Assembly: GCF_009495745.1 (NCBI RefSeq)
Contig: NZ_WIDQ01000017.1
Span: forward strand, 31,774 to 95,773
Origin: Niveispirillum sp. SYP-B3756
GTDB lineage: Bacteria; Pseudomonadota; Alphaproteobacteria; Azospirillales; Azospirillaceae
Direction: 5' to 3'
DNA: 64,000 bases
Under the pieces are notes generated by a model. That model did no database searches. It was given only the letters and a program-made list of their open reading frames with translations, and had not been told where the DNA came from. The position numbers and the translations under genes were made by a program. Shown in pieces: positions 45,678 to 53,986 of this stretch; position 1 is the stretch's first letter, and each line of letters starts with the position of its first letter.

Positions 45678-46106
45678 ATGAAGATTGGCGAACTGGCGAA
45701 GCGTTCGGGATTGTCGGCCCATACCATCCGTTATTACGAGCGGATCGGGCTGCTTCCCTACGCGGACAGGGACCGATCGAGCCAACGGGACTACGACGCA
45801 TCAATCCTGATCTGGATCGAATTTCTTGGGCGTCTGCGAACGACCGGGATGCCGATCCGGGACATGCTGCGTTATGCAGCTTTACGGGAGCGCGGCGTCG
45901 GCACGGAGACGGAGCGACGCGAGATGCTGGAACAGCATCGCGAGCGCGTCCGCTTCCACGCAACCGAACTGCAAGCCTCTCTTCTCGTCCTCGACACCAA
46001 GATCGCCGGCTACGCCGGCCAGGAACAGAGGATGAAGGACTATGACGCAACACCACCAGAGCGTCAGCGAAAGCCGGCTGGAACGCGGGCGGCGCGCGCT
46101 CGCTGA
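45678..46106 (+). CDS. MerR-family regulator (AdhR/NmlR-like)
   Basis: 142 residues from the ATG at 45678. N-terminal winged helix MKIGELAKRSGLSAHTIRYY followed by ERIGLLPYADRDRSSQRDYD and a long dimerisation helix. No metal-binding cysteine loop, so an electrophile or aldehyde-type sensor is more likely than a metal sensor. Its 3' end overlaps the decarboxylase-like gene by 65 bases in another frame. Confidence 0.85.
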   Translation: MKIGELAKRSGLSAHTIRYYERIGLLPYADRDRSSQRDYDASILIWIEFLGRLRTTGMPIRDMLRYAALRERGVGTETERREMLEQHRERVRFHATELQASLLVLDTKIAGYAGQEQRMKDYDATPPERQRKPAGTRAARAR

Positions 46107-46446
46107 GATCGACGGCCAGGCCGGAGAGAAGGTCGTCGCCGCGCTGGCGGATATCGCGCCGGACTTTGCCACCTATCTGATCGAGTTTCCGTTCGGCGAC
46201 ATCTACAGCCGCCCCGGCCTTGATCTGCGCGCCCGCGAGATCGCCACCATTGCCGCGCTGACGGCCATGGGCAACGCGGCCCCGCAATTGAAGGTCCATA
46301 TCGAGGCCGGTCTGAATGTCGGGCTGTCGCGGGACGAAATCACCGAGATCATCATGCAGATGGCCGTCTATGCCGGTTTCCCGGCCGCGCTCAACGGGCT
46401 GTTCGCCGCCAAGGAGGTGTTCGCGCATCCTGCTCGAACAAAATGA
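46042..46446 (+). CDS. Carboxymuconolactone decarboxylase-family protein, 3' end altered
   Basis: 134 residues. Family hallmarks: LDLRAREIATIAALTAMG, HIEAGLNVGLSRDEITEIIM, GFPAALNGLFAAKEVF. The conserved CxxC of AhpD-like members is absent. The last six residues (HPARTK) lie in sequence derived from an IS256-type remnant, so the native C-terminus has been replaced. Probably controlled by the adjacent MerR protein. Confidence 0.78.
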   Translation: MTQHHQSVSESRLERGRRALAEIDGQAGEKVVAALADIAPDFATYLIEFPFGDIYSRPGLDLRAREIATIAALTAMGNAAPQLKVHIEAGLNVGLSRDEITEIIMQMAVYAGFPAALNGLFAAKEVFAHPARTK

Positions 46447-46570
46447 CGAATGGGCGGTCCGGCGCGCCCGATACATGACACCGGAAACCATCGACCAGAT
46501 GAGCGATGATCCCACCGTCAGCCTGCTGGCAATGGCCGCCCGATCAATCCGGCTAATGCCGGAGATCGCC
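46433..46570 (+). pseudogene. IS256-family transposase C-terminal remnant
   Basis: LLEQNDEWAVRRARYMTPET followed by IDQMSDDPTVSLLAMAA is the terminal sequence of IS256/Mutator-type transposases. Nothing of the rest of the element is visible; upstream it is joined to the decarboxylase-like gene. The next 180 bases to the VOC gene contain no convincing gene. Confidence 0.7.
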
Positions 46571-46756
46571 GGATCGTACCGGCGAAGCTACCCCGCTCAG
46601 TGGGACATGATCGACAATTGCGGGACACCGGCAAAGGCTCGCATCGACCCGATTCCAGTCGTTTATATTCTTCGTTGAGAATGGCGGTTTTGAAATTGCC
46701 GGTCACGCCCGATTGCGCGAAGGTCTGTCCGCCCCTCATTCGACGGAAGAAAGAAC

Positions 46757-47185
46757 ATGGAAGCAAACCGACTGCACCGTGGACGCTTGATCGATCATAT
46801 CCAGCTTGTAGTGCGCGACCTTGACGCGAGCGAAATCTTCTACAAGGCGGTCATGTCTGTGTTGGATATACCGGTGCTCAGCACGGACAACGGCTACTTG
46901 TTAGCCGATGAACTCATTATATCCTCGACAAACAGCCCCACAGCAGCAGGCGAATTGACCGGGCGGCATCACCTGGCGTTCCAGGCGAAAGATCGCGCGA
47001 TTGTCGATGCCTTCTATAGCGCGGCCTTGGCCAACGGAGGGCGCGACAACGGCGCACCCGGAGTGCGAGCCTATCATCCGGGATACTATGCCGCTTTCGT
47101 CCTTGATCCCGATGGGAATAACATCGAGGCCGTTTACCAAGGCGAGGCGAAGCGCAACGCGCCGTCGGTCATAATCGAGTTTTAG
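46757..47185 (+). CDS. VOC (glyoxalase/dioxygenase-fold) family protein
   Basis: 142 residues. Two beta-alpha-beta-beta-beta modules: IDHIQLVVRDLDASEIFYKA at the start and YYAAFVLDPDGNNIEAVYQG at the end, with metal-ligand candidates H at residue 14, H near 71 and E near 128. Likely a small-molecule-modifying or resistance enzyme; substrate unknown. Probably functionally tied to the TetR gene that follows. Confidence 0.82.
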   Translation: MEANRLHRGRLIDHIQLVVRDLDASEIFYKAVMSVLDIPVLSTDNGYLLADELIISSTNSPTAAGELTGRHHLAFQAKDRAIVDAFYSAALANGGRDNGAPGVRAYHPGYYAAFVLDPDGNNIEAVYQGEAKRNAPSVIIEF

Positions 47186-47224
47186 CGTCCCTGCCCGAAG
47201 GACCGGCTCGCCTGCATGGCTGGA

Positions 47225-47251
47225 CACACTTAGACCGGTGGTCTAAGTGTG
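47225..47251. promoter_or_regulatory. Perfect TetR-type operator
   Basis: CACACTTAGACC-ggt-GGTCTAAGTGTG, 12-base perfect arms, 11 bases before the tetR start codon. Size and position fit an autoregulatory TetR-dimer site. Confidence 0.75.
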
Positions 47252-47262
47252 GGTAAGCGACC

Positions 47263-47790
47263 ATGATTGCTATTGTGGGCTACACCGTGGATCAGCGACT
47301 TCAGGCACGTTTGCGACTGCGGCAACTTCCCGATCAACAGCGTGCCGCCTGGCTCGATGTGGCAGAAGAGGAATTCAGGGCGTTCGGGTTCGAGGGCGCA
47401 TCGCTGAACCGAATTCTAACGCGCGCCTCGCTCAGCAAGGGGCAAGCCTATTATTATTTCGCGGACAAGGGCAAACTTTATCGCGCCGTGATTGAGCACG
47501 CCATCACTGAACTTGCCTGCTTGATCGACGCAAAACCGGTCCAGCCAGAGTCCGTTGCTGACTACTGGCGACAGACTGCCGCGCTCTTTGGTCATGTGAC
47601 GGCGGTCCTCAAGCGGAATGACCGCTTGGCTGAATTGGGACGTGGCATCTACCAGGACGCGGCGGCGCAGGCCGCCATCGCGGATCTGCTCGAAGCGCTT
47701 CACGCCCGGTTCGAGCGGCTGATCGAAGCCGGACAGCAGTCGGCAGATGACCCGCCATCTGCGGCGCCAGGGTCACGTCGTCAATCGTAA
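47263..47790 (+). CDS. TetR-family regulator, C-terminus replaced
   Basis: 175 residues. HTH domain: WLDVAEEEFRAFGFEGASLN, ILTRASLSKGQAYYYFADKG, LYRAVIEHAI. The ligand-binding half runs to ARFERLIEAGQQS near residue 159, after which the reading frame passes into an IS3-type remnant and ends SADDPPSAAPGSRRQS. Roughly the last 30-40 residues of a normal TetR protein are missing, so activity is doubtful, although the operator in front is intact. Confidence 0.75.
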   Translation: MIAIVGYTVDQRLQARLRLRQLPDQQRAAWLDVAEEEFRAFGFEGASLNRILTRASLSKGQAYYYFADKGKLYRAVIEHAITELACLIDAKPVQPESVADYWRQTAALFGHVTAVLKRNDRLAELGRGIYQDAAAQAAIADLLEALHARFERLIEAGQQSADDPPSAAPGSRRQS

Positions 47791-48436
47791 ACGGGTGCGC
47801 CGGCTTGATGGGCCGGATGGGGCTTGCAGCCATCTACCAACGGCCAAAGACCAGCGTTCCCCATCCGGAACACAAGATCTGGCCCTACCTGCTGCGGGAT
47901 CTGACCATTGACCGGCCGGACCATGTCTGGTGTACGGACATCACCTACATTCCCATGCGGTGGGGTTTCCTGTACCTGATCGCCGTGATGGACTGGGCAT
48001 CGCGTAAGAGCCTGCCCCGGACTTGATCCGGGGTGCTGGCCTGGAAACTGTCCAATTGCATGGATATCGATTTCTGCCTGGAGGCCCTTGCCAAGATGCC
48101 ATGGCTCGCCACGATAAGCCCGAAATCTTCAACACCGACCAGGGCGGCCAATTCACCAGCCCGAGGTTCACCGGCATCTTGACCGATGCCGGTATCAAGG
48201 TTTCCATGGATGGAAGGGGCCGCTAGATGGACAATGTGTTCATCGAACGGCTCTGGCGGTCGCTGAAATATGAATGCGTCTATCTCCACGCCTTCGAAAC
48301 CGGTAGCGAGGCCAGGGCCGGGATCGGACGCTGGGTCGATTACGACAATAACCAGCGCCCTCATTCCGCGCTCGGGGGACAAACACCCGACGAGGCATAC
48401 AGGCAAAGGGCGGACAGACTGTGTTTGGCGGCGTGA
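47739..48436 (+). pseudogene. Degenerate IS3-family transposase OrfB
   Basis: Successive fragments of one transposase: MTRHLRRQGHVVNRKRVRRL, LAAIYQRPKTSVPHPEHKIW, DHVWCTDITYIPMRWGFLYL, NTDQGGQFTSPRFTG, MDNVFIERLWRSLKYECVYL and RPHSALGGQTPDEAYRQRAD. Lesions: an extra base near 47806, a 24-base insertion with an in-frame stop at 48009-48032, a frameshift near 48100, and TGG to TAG just before the ATG at 48227. The right end of the element is near 48490. Confidence 0.85.
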
Positions 48437-48511
48437 ACTGATCAGAACCAAGCTTAACGCCGAACAAAAACTGTCCGCTCATGGGGGACCAGCTCTGGGT
48501 GGCAGGGGCGA

Positions 48512-50200
48512 TCAGGCAGCCCGGATGCCGGACAGGAAGCCTTCCACCTGATGCTTCATCCGATCGGCTTGCCGACCCAACTCGCGGGCCGCCCCCAGCA
48601 CCTGGGTCGCTGCCTTGCCGGTTTCGCCTGCCGCCTCGGTCACATGCACGATATTGGCCGAGACCTCACGCGTCCCCAGGGCCGCCTGCTGCACATTGCG
48701 GCTGATTTCCAGCGTGGTGGCATTCTGCTGTTCCACCGCTGCGGCGATCATGGCCATGGCTTCATTGATGTCGCTGATGGTGCCGGTGATGGTGCGAATG
48801 GTCCCCACGGCATCGCCGGTGACATTCTGAATGGCTTGAATCTGCTTGCCGATCTCCTCCGTAGCTCTGGCGGTCTGGGTGGCCAGGCTTTTCACTTCTG
48901 ATGCCACCACGGCAAAGCCCTTGCCGGCATCGCCGGCCCTGGCGGCTTCGATGGTGGCATTCAGGGCCAGCAGGTTGGTCTGGCCGGCAATATCGGCAAT
49001 CAATTGCACCACGGTGCCGATGCGCTGGGCCGCTTCCGCCAACCCCTGCACTGTCTCATTGGTGCGTGCCGCCTCGGCGGCGGCCTGGTCGCTCACCTGG
49101 CTGGAATGGGTGATCTGGCGGGAAATCTCCTGGATGGAACCGGCCATCTCCTCCGCGGCGGCTGCTACGGTCTGTACATTGCCGGCGGTCTGTTCGGCTG
49201 CACCCGCCGTGGCGGTGGCCTGGGATCGGGCTTCCTCCGCAATGCCGGACATGCCCTGGGCCGTGCTGTCCAGCTGGCCGGTGGCGCTGCCGATGGTGTT
49301 GAGTACCTCGGCGATATTGCTGTCAAAATCGGCGATCAGGGTTTCAATGGTGGCGGTGCGCTTGGCCTTGGCCGCGTGTTCGGCGGCCTGTTCGGCGGCC
49401 AGCCGGTCTGCTTCGATGGTGTTCTGGCGGAACACCTCCAGCGCCTGGGCCATGCCCCCCACCTCGTCCCTGCGCTCCAGCCCCTCGATGCGGATGGCTG
49501 TGTCGCCGCCGGCCAGACGGCGCATCAGGCCGGTCATGGCATTGATGGGTTTGGCGATGCTGCCCACCAGCCCCCAGCCGGCGATCAGGGCGATCAGCAG
49601 TGACAGCAGCACGCCGCCGATGGTGACCCCGGCGGCGGTGCTTAAGGCGTGTTCCAGATCATCACTGCGCCGGGTCAGCAGGCTGCGCTCCACATTCTGC
49701 ACCTCGTCCACCTCGTCCCGGATAAGGTCCATCTGGCGGCGGCCATCGGTGGCGGTGAAGGCGGCCAGGGCGGCGGCCCGGCTCTCTTCCTTCTGCATCC
49801 CCGCCAGCAGCGGTTCAGCGACGGTCCGGTTCCATTCCCCGGACGCCGCGGCGATCTGATCCAGGCGCGTCAGCTGTGCCGGGTTATCTTGGACCAGATC
49901 GCGCAAGTCCTTCAGCCGGTCTGCAAATTGCTGCTGCCCGGCGGTGTAGGGTTGCAGGTAGCTGGGATTGGCTGTCAGGGCATAGCCGCGCAGGCCGGTT
50001 TCCTGGTCCACCTTCGCCGTCAGGAGGGTTCGCAGATTGCGGATGACCTCATAGGTGTGAATGGTCATCTCATTCCCGCTGCGGATTGCAGCAAGCTGAG
50101 CCCGATTCACCCCACCAACGATCAGAACGGTGAGGATTAAGGCAGCAAAGGCGATGAACAGCTTTCTGCCGATGGAAAGGTCACGGATTTTGGCGATCAT
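48512..50200 (-). CDS. Methyl-accepting chemotaxis protein with CHASE3-like sensor
   Basis: 562 residues. Membrane helix (LFIAFAALILTVLIVGGV), periplasmic domain with the CHASE3 pattern VDQETGLRGYALTANPSYL, second helix near 185-210, HAMP (SIAKPINAMTGLMRRLAGGD), and the signalling domain whose tip reads IADIAGQTNLLALNATIEAA. No CheR pentapeptide at the C-terminus. It senses an unidentified signal and controls CheA. Monocistronic; it abuts the mobile-element remnants. Confidence 0.92.
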   Translation of the reverse strand: MIAKIRDLSIGRKLFIAFAALILTVLIVGGVNRAQLAAIRSGNEMTIHTYEVIRNLRTLLTAKVDQETGLRGYALTANPSYLQPYTAGQQQFADRLKDLRDLVQDNPAQLTRLDQIAAASGEWNRTVAEPLLAGMQKEESRAAALAAFTATDGRRQMDLIRDEVDEVQNVERSLLTRRSDDLEHALSTAAGVTIGGVLLSLLIALIAGWGLVGSIAKPINAMTGLMRRLAGGDTAIRIEGLERRDEVGGMAQALEVFRQNTIEADRLAAEQAAEHAAKAKRTATIETLIADFDSNIAEVLNTIGSATGQLDSTAQGMSGIAEEARSQATATAGAAEQTAGNVQTVAAAAEEMAGSIQEISRQITHSSQVSDQAAAEAARTNETVQGLAEAAQRIGTVVQLIADIAGQTNLLALNATIEAARAGDAGKGFAVVASEVKSLATQTARATEEIGKQIQAIQNVTGDAVGTIRTITGTISDINEAMAMIAAAVEQQNATTLEISRNVQQAALGTREVSANIVHVTEAAGETGKAATQVLGAARELGRQADRMKHQVEGFLSGIRAA

Positions 50201-50282
50201 CGACTATTCTCCGGGGTTAGAGTTGGTCTCGATCAGCGAGGTCAGAAAAACAATTTGGTTTCGAAAAATACATAAATTCGTA

Positions 50283-50303
50283 ATACAATTATTAAAATTG
50301 TAT
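50283..50303. promoter_or_regulatory. Inverted repeat in AT-rich region upstream of the chemoreceptor gene
   Basis: ATACAATT-attaa-AATTGTAT, 8-base perfect arms, 83 bases upstream of the chemoreceptor start in the most AT-rich part of the 406-base gene-free interval 50201-50606. Beyond this and the infC terminator I see nothing else there; a 92-codon ORF in it looks spurious. Confidence 0.4.
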
Positions 50304-50538
50304 ATTTCACGGATTTTCAAATTTTTCACGAAGCTGATATAACTATTTCGACCAAAACCAGCGATCGCAAGTCGACTATTCGTCCTATAACGGACTATAT
50401 CTCTGTTAGTGGTAACTCGAACGGGTGCGTTCATTTGTGTGCAGCGCAGCATATAAATGGCGCATTTCTGCGGGCTGAACACTGACGGGGTCTCAGACGA
50501 AAGTCATAAGCCATAGTCTGGGCGGGACCGGAAAAACA

Positions 50539-50570
50539 AACAGGCCGTCCGGTTGCCCGGACGGCCTGTT
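50539..50570 (-). terminator. Rho-independent terminator of infC
   Basis: CAGGCCGTCCGG-ttgc-CCGGACGGCCTG, 12-bp stem extended by two A-T pairs; reading on the minus strand it is followed by TTTGTTTTTCC. It lies 37 bases past the infC stop. Confidence 0.85.
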
Positions 50571-50606
50571 CATTACGTCGCACCAGCAAGCTGGATCAGT
50601 GGGGTC

Positions 50607-51146
50607 TCAGCGCGGGGCCAGAACCATGATCATCTGCTTGCCTTCCAGCTTCGGCATCTGTTCGACCTTGCCCAGGTCTTCCAGCGTGTCACGAACCTTT
50701 ACCAGCACATTCATGCCGATATCCTGGTGGGCCATTTCACGGCCACGGAAGCGCATGGTGACCTTCACCTTGTCGCCTTCTTCCAGGAAGCGGCGCATGG
50801 CCTTCATCTTGATGTCGTAATCATGCTCGTCGATATTCGGACGCAGCTTGATTTCCTTGACCTCGATGATCTTCTGCTTCTTGCGGGCCTCGTTGGCCTT
50901 CTTCTGCGCCTCGTACTTGTATTTGCCATAGTCGAGGATTTTGCAGACGGGCGGCTCAGCGTTCGGGCTCACCTCGACCAGATCGAGGCCAGCTTCCTCC
51001 GCGGCGAAGAGCGCGTCACGCAGGCTGACAACGCCAACCATCTCGCCTTCGGCATCGACGAGGCGCACGGAACGAACATTGATTTCGCGGTTGATGCGGG
51101 GACCGTCGCGTTGCGGTTCGCGGTCCTGAGAGGTAGGCCTGGCTAT
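50607..51146 (-). CDS. infC: Translation initiation factor IF-3 with AUA start codon
   Basis: 179 residues if translation starts at ATA (51146-51144), which follows AGGAGAAG by 5 bases and gives the canonical N-terminus [20 protein letters not shown] then INVRS. The next ATG/GTG in frame would delete the first 26 residues, including the conserved INREI segment. Both IF-3 domains are intact ([35 protein letters not shown]). Non-AUG starts are the rule for infC because IF-3 rejects them and so represses its own synthesis. It lies 140 bases after thrS. Confidence 0.9.
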   Translation of the reverse strand: MARPTSQDREPQRDGPRINREINVRSVRLVDAEGEMVGVVSLRDALFAAEEAGLDLVEVSPNAEPPVCKILDYGKYKYEAQKKANEARKKQKIIEVKEIKLRPNIDEHDYDIKMKAMRRFLEEGDKVKVTMRFRGREMAHQDIGMNVLVKVRDTLEDLGKVEQMPKLEGKQMIMVLAPR

Positions 51147-51200
51147 GGAAACTTCTCCTATTCACAAAGGGTGGCCCTTGCGGCGTTGGGATCAGCAAGC

Positions 51201-51235
51201 CCGTTCCCCATCAGAAAACCCCTGACAGGGAACGG
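51201..51235 (-). promoter_or_regulatory. Hairpin in the thrS-infC intergenic region
   Basis: CCGTTCCC and GGGAACGG pair, with a second inner stem TCAG/CTGA, 55 bases before the infC start. It may be a leader structure for infC or a processing/termination site after thrS. Confidence 0.4.
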
Positions 51236-51286
51236 TGCCGGACGGCAAGGGCGCACCTTGTTGGTACGCTTGGGTGGCAGATTATA

Positions 51287-53281
51287 TCAAAACGCGGATT
51301 CGGTCGAGTCGCTGCTGGCAGGCGGCAGCGCCTCTGCCAGAAGTGTAGCAATTGCCTCGTCAAGGGCAAGGAATTCCTGCGCATTGGAGCCAAGACGACG
51401 CACGGCAACGGTGCCCTGCTCCGCCTCACGCGCACCCACAACGAACATGACCGGCACCTTCTGGAGCGAATGTTCGCGGACCTTCAGGTTGATCTTTTCG
51501 TTGCGGGTATCCAGTTCCACCCGGATTCCGGCCTTCTTCAGCCGTGCTGCCACCTTTTCGGCATAGGCATCGGCATCCGAGATGATGGTGGCCACGGTCA
51601 CCTGGGTGGGGGCCAGCCAGAGCGGGAACTTGCCGGCATAATGTTCGATCATCATGCCGATAAACCGTTCCAGGCTGCCCAGGATGGCCCGGTGCAGCAT
51701 GACCGGCCGGTGCTTGGCCCCATCCTGGCCGATATAGCTGGCATCCAGCCGTTCCGGCAGCTGGAAATCCAGCTGCAAGGTGCCGCACTGCCAGGAACGG
51801 CCGATGGCGTCGGTCAGGTGGAATTCCACCTTCGGGCCATAGAAAGCACCTTCGCCCGGCAATTCCTCGAATTCCAGCCCATTGGCGCGCAGCGCCACGC
51901 GCAGGCTTTCTTCGGCCTTGTCCCAGGTATCGTCGGTGCCCAGACGCACATCGGGGCGCAGTGCCAACTTCACCGCGATCTTGTCGAAGCCCAGATCCTT
52001 GTAGACGCCCAGCTGCAGGGCGAAATATTCCTTCGCCTCGTCGCCGACCTGATCTTCGGTGCAGAAGATATGCGCGTCATCCTGGGTGAAATTGCGCACG
52101 CGCAGGATACCGTGCAGGGCGCCCGACGGCTCATTGCGGTGGCAATTGCCGAACTCGGCCATGCGCAGCGGCAGGTCGCGGTAGCTCTTCAGCCCCTGGC
52201 GGAAAATCTGCACATGGGCCGGGCAGTTCATCGGCTTCACGCCTAAGAACTTCTCCGTGCCGTCTTCTGCCACCGACTCGCGGATCTTGAACATGTTGTC
52301 GCCATACATGTCCCAGTGGCCCGACGCCTTGAACAGGCTGCTGTCATAGAGCTGCGGGGTGCGCACCTCCACATAGCCGGCCACCTTCAGCTTGGCACGA
52401 ATATATTCCTCCAGCGCCCGATAGAGCGCCCAGCCCTTCGGGTGCCAGAAGACGGAGCCTGTCGCCTCTTCCTGCACATGGAACAGGTCCATCTCGCGGC
52501 CCAGCTTGCGATGGTCGCGCTTTTCGGCCTCTTCAATCTGGTGCAGATGTTCGGCCAGTTCCTTTTCGGTCCGCCATGCGGTGCCATAGATACGCTGCAG
52601 CATGGCGTTCTTGGCATCGCCGCGCCAATAGGCGCCGGCCACCTTCATCAGCTTGAAGGCATGGCCAACCCGGCCCGTGGCGGGCAGGTGCGGGCCACGG
52701 CACAGGTCGTACCACTTGCCCTGGCGATAGATGGTGATCGTCTCGGACGTCGGCAGATCTTCAATGATCTGGGCCTTGTACTTTTCCCCGATCGACTTGA
52801 AATGCTCAATCGCCTCGGCCCGGTCCCATTCTTCACGCGTGAAGGGGCGGTTCTCGTCCACGATCTCGTGCATCCGCTTTTCGATCTTCACCAGATCGTC
52901 GGGCGTGAACGGTATGTCGCGGGCGAAATCGTAATAGAAGCCGGTGGCGATGGCGGGGCCGATCGTCACCTGCGTGCCGGGATAAAGCTCCTGCACGGCT
53001 TCCGCCATGATGTGGGCGCAGTCATGCCGGATCAGGTCCAGCATGTCGGCCTCGTTCTTGTCCGTCACGATTTCGAGACGGCAATCCCCCGTCAGTGGCG
53101 TCGCCAAATCCTTCACCTCGCCATTGATCTTGACCGCAACGGCGGCCTTGGCGAGCGACTTGGCGATGGAGGCGGCCACATCGGCCCCGGTAGTTGTGCC
53201 CTGCGCATAGGTCCGCACACTGCCATCGGGCAGCGTAATGGCAACCTGGGCGCTGGAAACGGGCACTTCAGCCGAAGACAT
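51287..53281 (-). CDS. thrS: Threonyl-tRNA synthetase
   Basis: 664 residues, full length: N-terminal TGS-like domain ([20 protein letters not shown]), editing domain with [17 protein letters not shown], class II core with motif 2 FRNEPSG-type [20 protein letters not shown], zinc ligand cysteine in [10 protein letters not shown], and C-terminal anticodon-binding domain ([20 protein letters not shown]). Upstream are 255 non-coding bases with two strong hairpins that could take part in control. infC follows, the common thrS-infC order. Confidence 0.96.
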   Translation of the reverse strand: MSSAEVPVSSAQVAITLPDGSVRTYAQGTTTGADVAASIAKSLAKAAVAVKINGEVKDLATPLTGDCRLEIVTDKNEADMLDLIRHDCAHIMAEAVQELYPGTQVTIGPAIATGFYYDFARDIPFTPDDLVKIEKRMHEIVDENRPFTREEWDRAEAIEHFKSIGEKYKAQIIEDLPTSETITIYRQGKWYDLCRGPHLPATGRVGHAFKLMKVAGAYWRGDAKNAMLQRIYGTAWRTEKELAEHLHQIEEAEKRDHRKLGREMDLFHVQEEATGSVFWHPKGWALYRALEEYIRAKLKVAGYVEVRTPQLYDSSLFKASGHWDMYGDNMFKIRESVAEDGTEKFLGVKPMNCPAHVQIFRQGLKSYRDLPLRMAEFGNCHRNEPSGALHGILRVRNFTQDDAHIFCTEDQVGDEAKEYFALQLGVYKDLGFDKIAVKLALRPDVRLGTDDTWDKAEESLRVALRANGLEFEELPGEGAFYGPKVEFHLTDAIGRSWQCGTLQLDFQLPERLDASYIGQDGAKHRPVMLHRAILGSLERFIGMMIEHYAGKFPLWLAPTQVTVATIISDADAYAEKVAARLKKAGIRVELDTRNEKINLKVREHSLQKVPVMFVVGAREAEQGTVAVRRLGSNAQEFLALDEAIATLLAEALPPASSDSTESAF

Positions 53282-53393
53282 GGCTTTCCCCTAGCTTGTA
53301 AGGAGTTGCAAAAGTTGGTGAGGCGACTTTTCACCCGTCGGCCCCCGCCGGTCAAGCGCGGGAGATGGGCGAATTTCACATGGAAGCACAGGC

Positions 53394-53454
53394 TCCAGAG
53401 CGGATCGCCAAAAGGTGCAATCACCTTTTGGCGTGAATCTGCTCGCCGGCAGAC
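53394..53454 (-). repeat. 61-base dispersed hairpin element (family C)
   Basis: Read on the minus strand it matches 35043-35103 at 55 of 61 positions. The hairpin CGCCAAAAGGTG-caat-CACCTTTTGGCG (53406-53433) is a perfect 12-bp stem. It lies 113 bases before the thrS start, on the same strand. Confidence 0.8.
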
Positions 53455-53458
53455 TCAT

Positions 53459-53498
53459 CTGGAGCCACCTGCGTTCGACTTAACGCAGGTGGCTCCAG
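53459..53498 (-). terminator. Very stable hairpin between mutT and thrS
   Basis: GGAGCCACCTGCGTT and AACGCAGGTGGCTCC pair perfectly (15 bp, 17 with flanks) around CGACTT, 38 bases after the mutT stop. Probably the terminator of argJ-mutT, though there is no U run; a role in the thrS leader is the alternative. Confidence 0.5.
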
Positions 53499-53536
53499 GG
53501 CGGGGACGGGATCAAGGACAGGGGCACTGTCGGCCG

Positions 53537-53986
53537 CTACAACAAATCCCGCAGCAGCGGCACCAGCGGGATATCGGCCGGCGGCATCGGGTAATCCCCC
53601 ATGCGGGCCGGCTTCACCCAGGCCAGTTGCTGGCCTTCCAGCGGGGTGGGCGTGCCTTTCCAGACCCGCGCGGCGAAGACCGGCATCAGCAGGTGGAAAT
53701 CCGGATAGGAATGGCTGGCAAAGGCGATGGGGGAGAGACAGCTTTCCGCCGTCTCAATCCCCAGTTCTTCCCGCAATTCCCGCACCAGGGCTGCTTCGGG
53801 TGTTTCGCCTGCATCGACCTTGCCGCCGGGAAATTCCCACAGGCCCGCCATGGATTTGCCCGGCGGGCGCTGCGCCAGCAGCACCCGCCCGTCCACATCC
53901 ACCAGGGCCACCGCCGCCACCAGCACGATGCGGCTGGGACGGTGGGAAGGCGGTTCCTGCCAACAGGGCGTGTCGTTCTGGCTCAC
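53537..53986 (-). CDS. mutT: MutT-type Nudix hydrolase (8-oxo-dGTP diphosphatase)
   Basis: 149 residues. A complete Nudix box starting GGKVDAGETPEAALVRELRE, preceded by LLAQRPPGKSMAGLWEFPG, the pattern of bacterial MutT that removes 8-oxo-dGTP from the nucleotide pool. Coupled to argJ by a 4-base overlap, an order common in alphaproteobacteria. Confidence 0.92.
   Translation of the reverse strand: MSQNDTPCWQEPPSHRPSRIVLVAAVALVDVDGRVLLAQRPPGKSMAGLWEFPGGKVDAGETPEAALVRELREELGIETAESCLSPIAFASHSYPDFHLLMPVFAARVWKGTPTPLEGQQLAWVKPARMGDYPMPPADIPLVPLLRDLL

Noticed and set aside
46316..46678. 120-codon ORF spanning the IS256 remnant as an intact gene
   Set aside because: Its first third is out of frame inside the decarboxylase-like gene, the middle is a transposase tail, and the end shows no coding pattern; only the remnant is kept.
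43798..48511. Second copy of the tRNA-Ser 3' end as right attachment site
   Set aside because: Scanning both strands for the T-arm and acceptor sequence found none in this stretch.
50204..50482. 92-codon ORF upstream of the chemoreceptor gene
   Set aside because: It lies in AT-rich non-coding DNA, has no ribosome binding site or recognisable sequence, and its composition reflects the AT-rich region rather than coding bias.
53282..53536. T-box or amino-acid attenuator in front of thrS
   Set aside because: No T-box motif, no leader peptide rich in threonine codons, and proteobacterial thrS genes are not T-box controlled; hairpins are reported as repeat and probable terminator instead.
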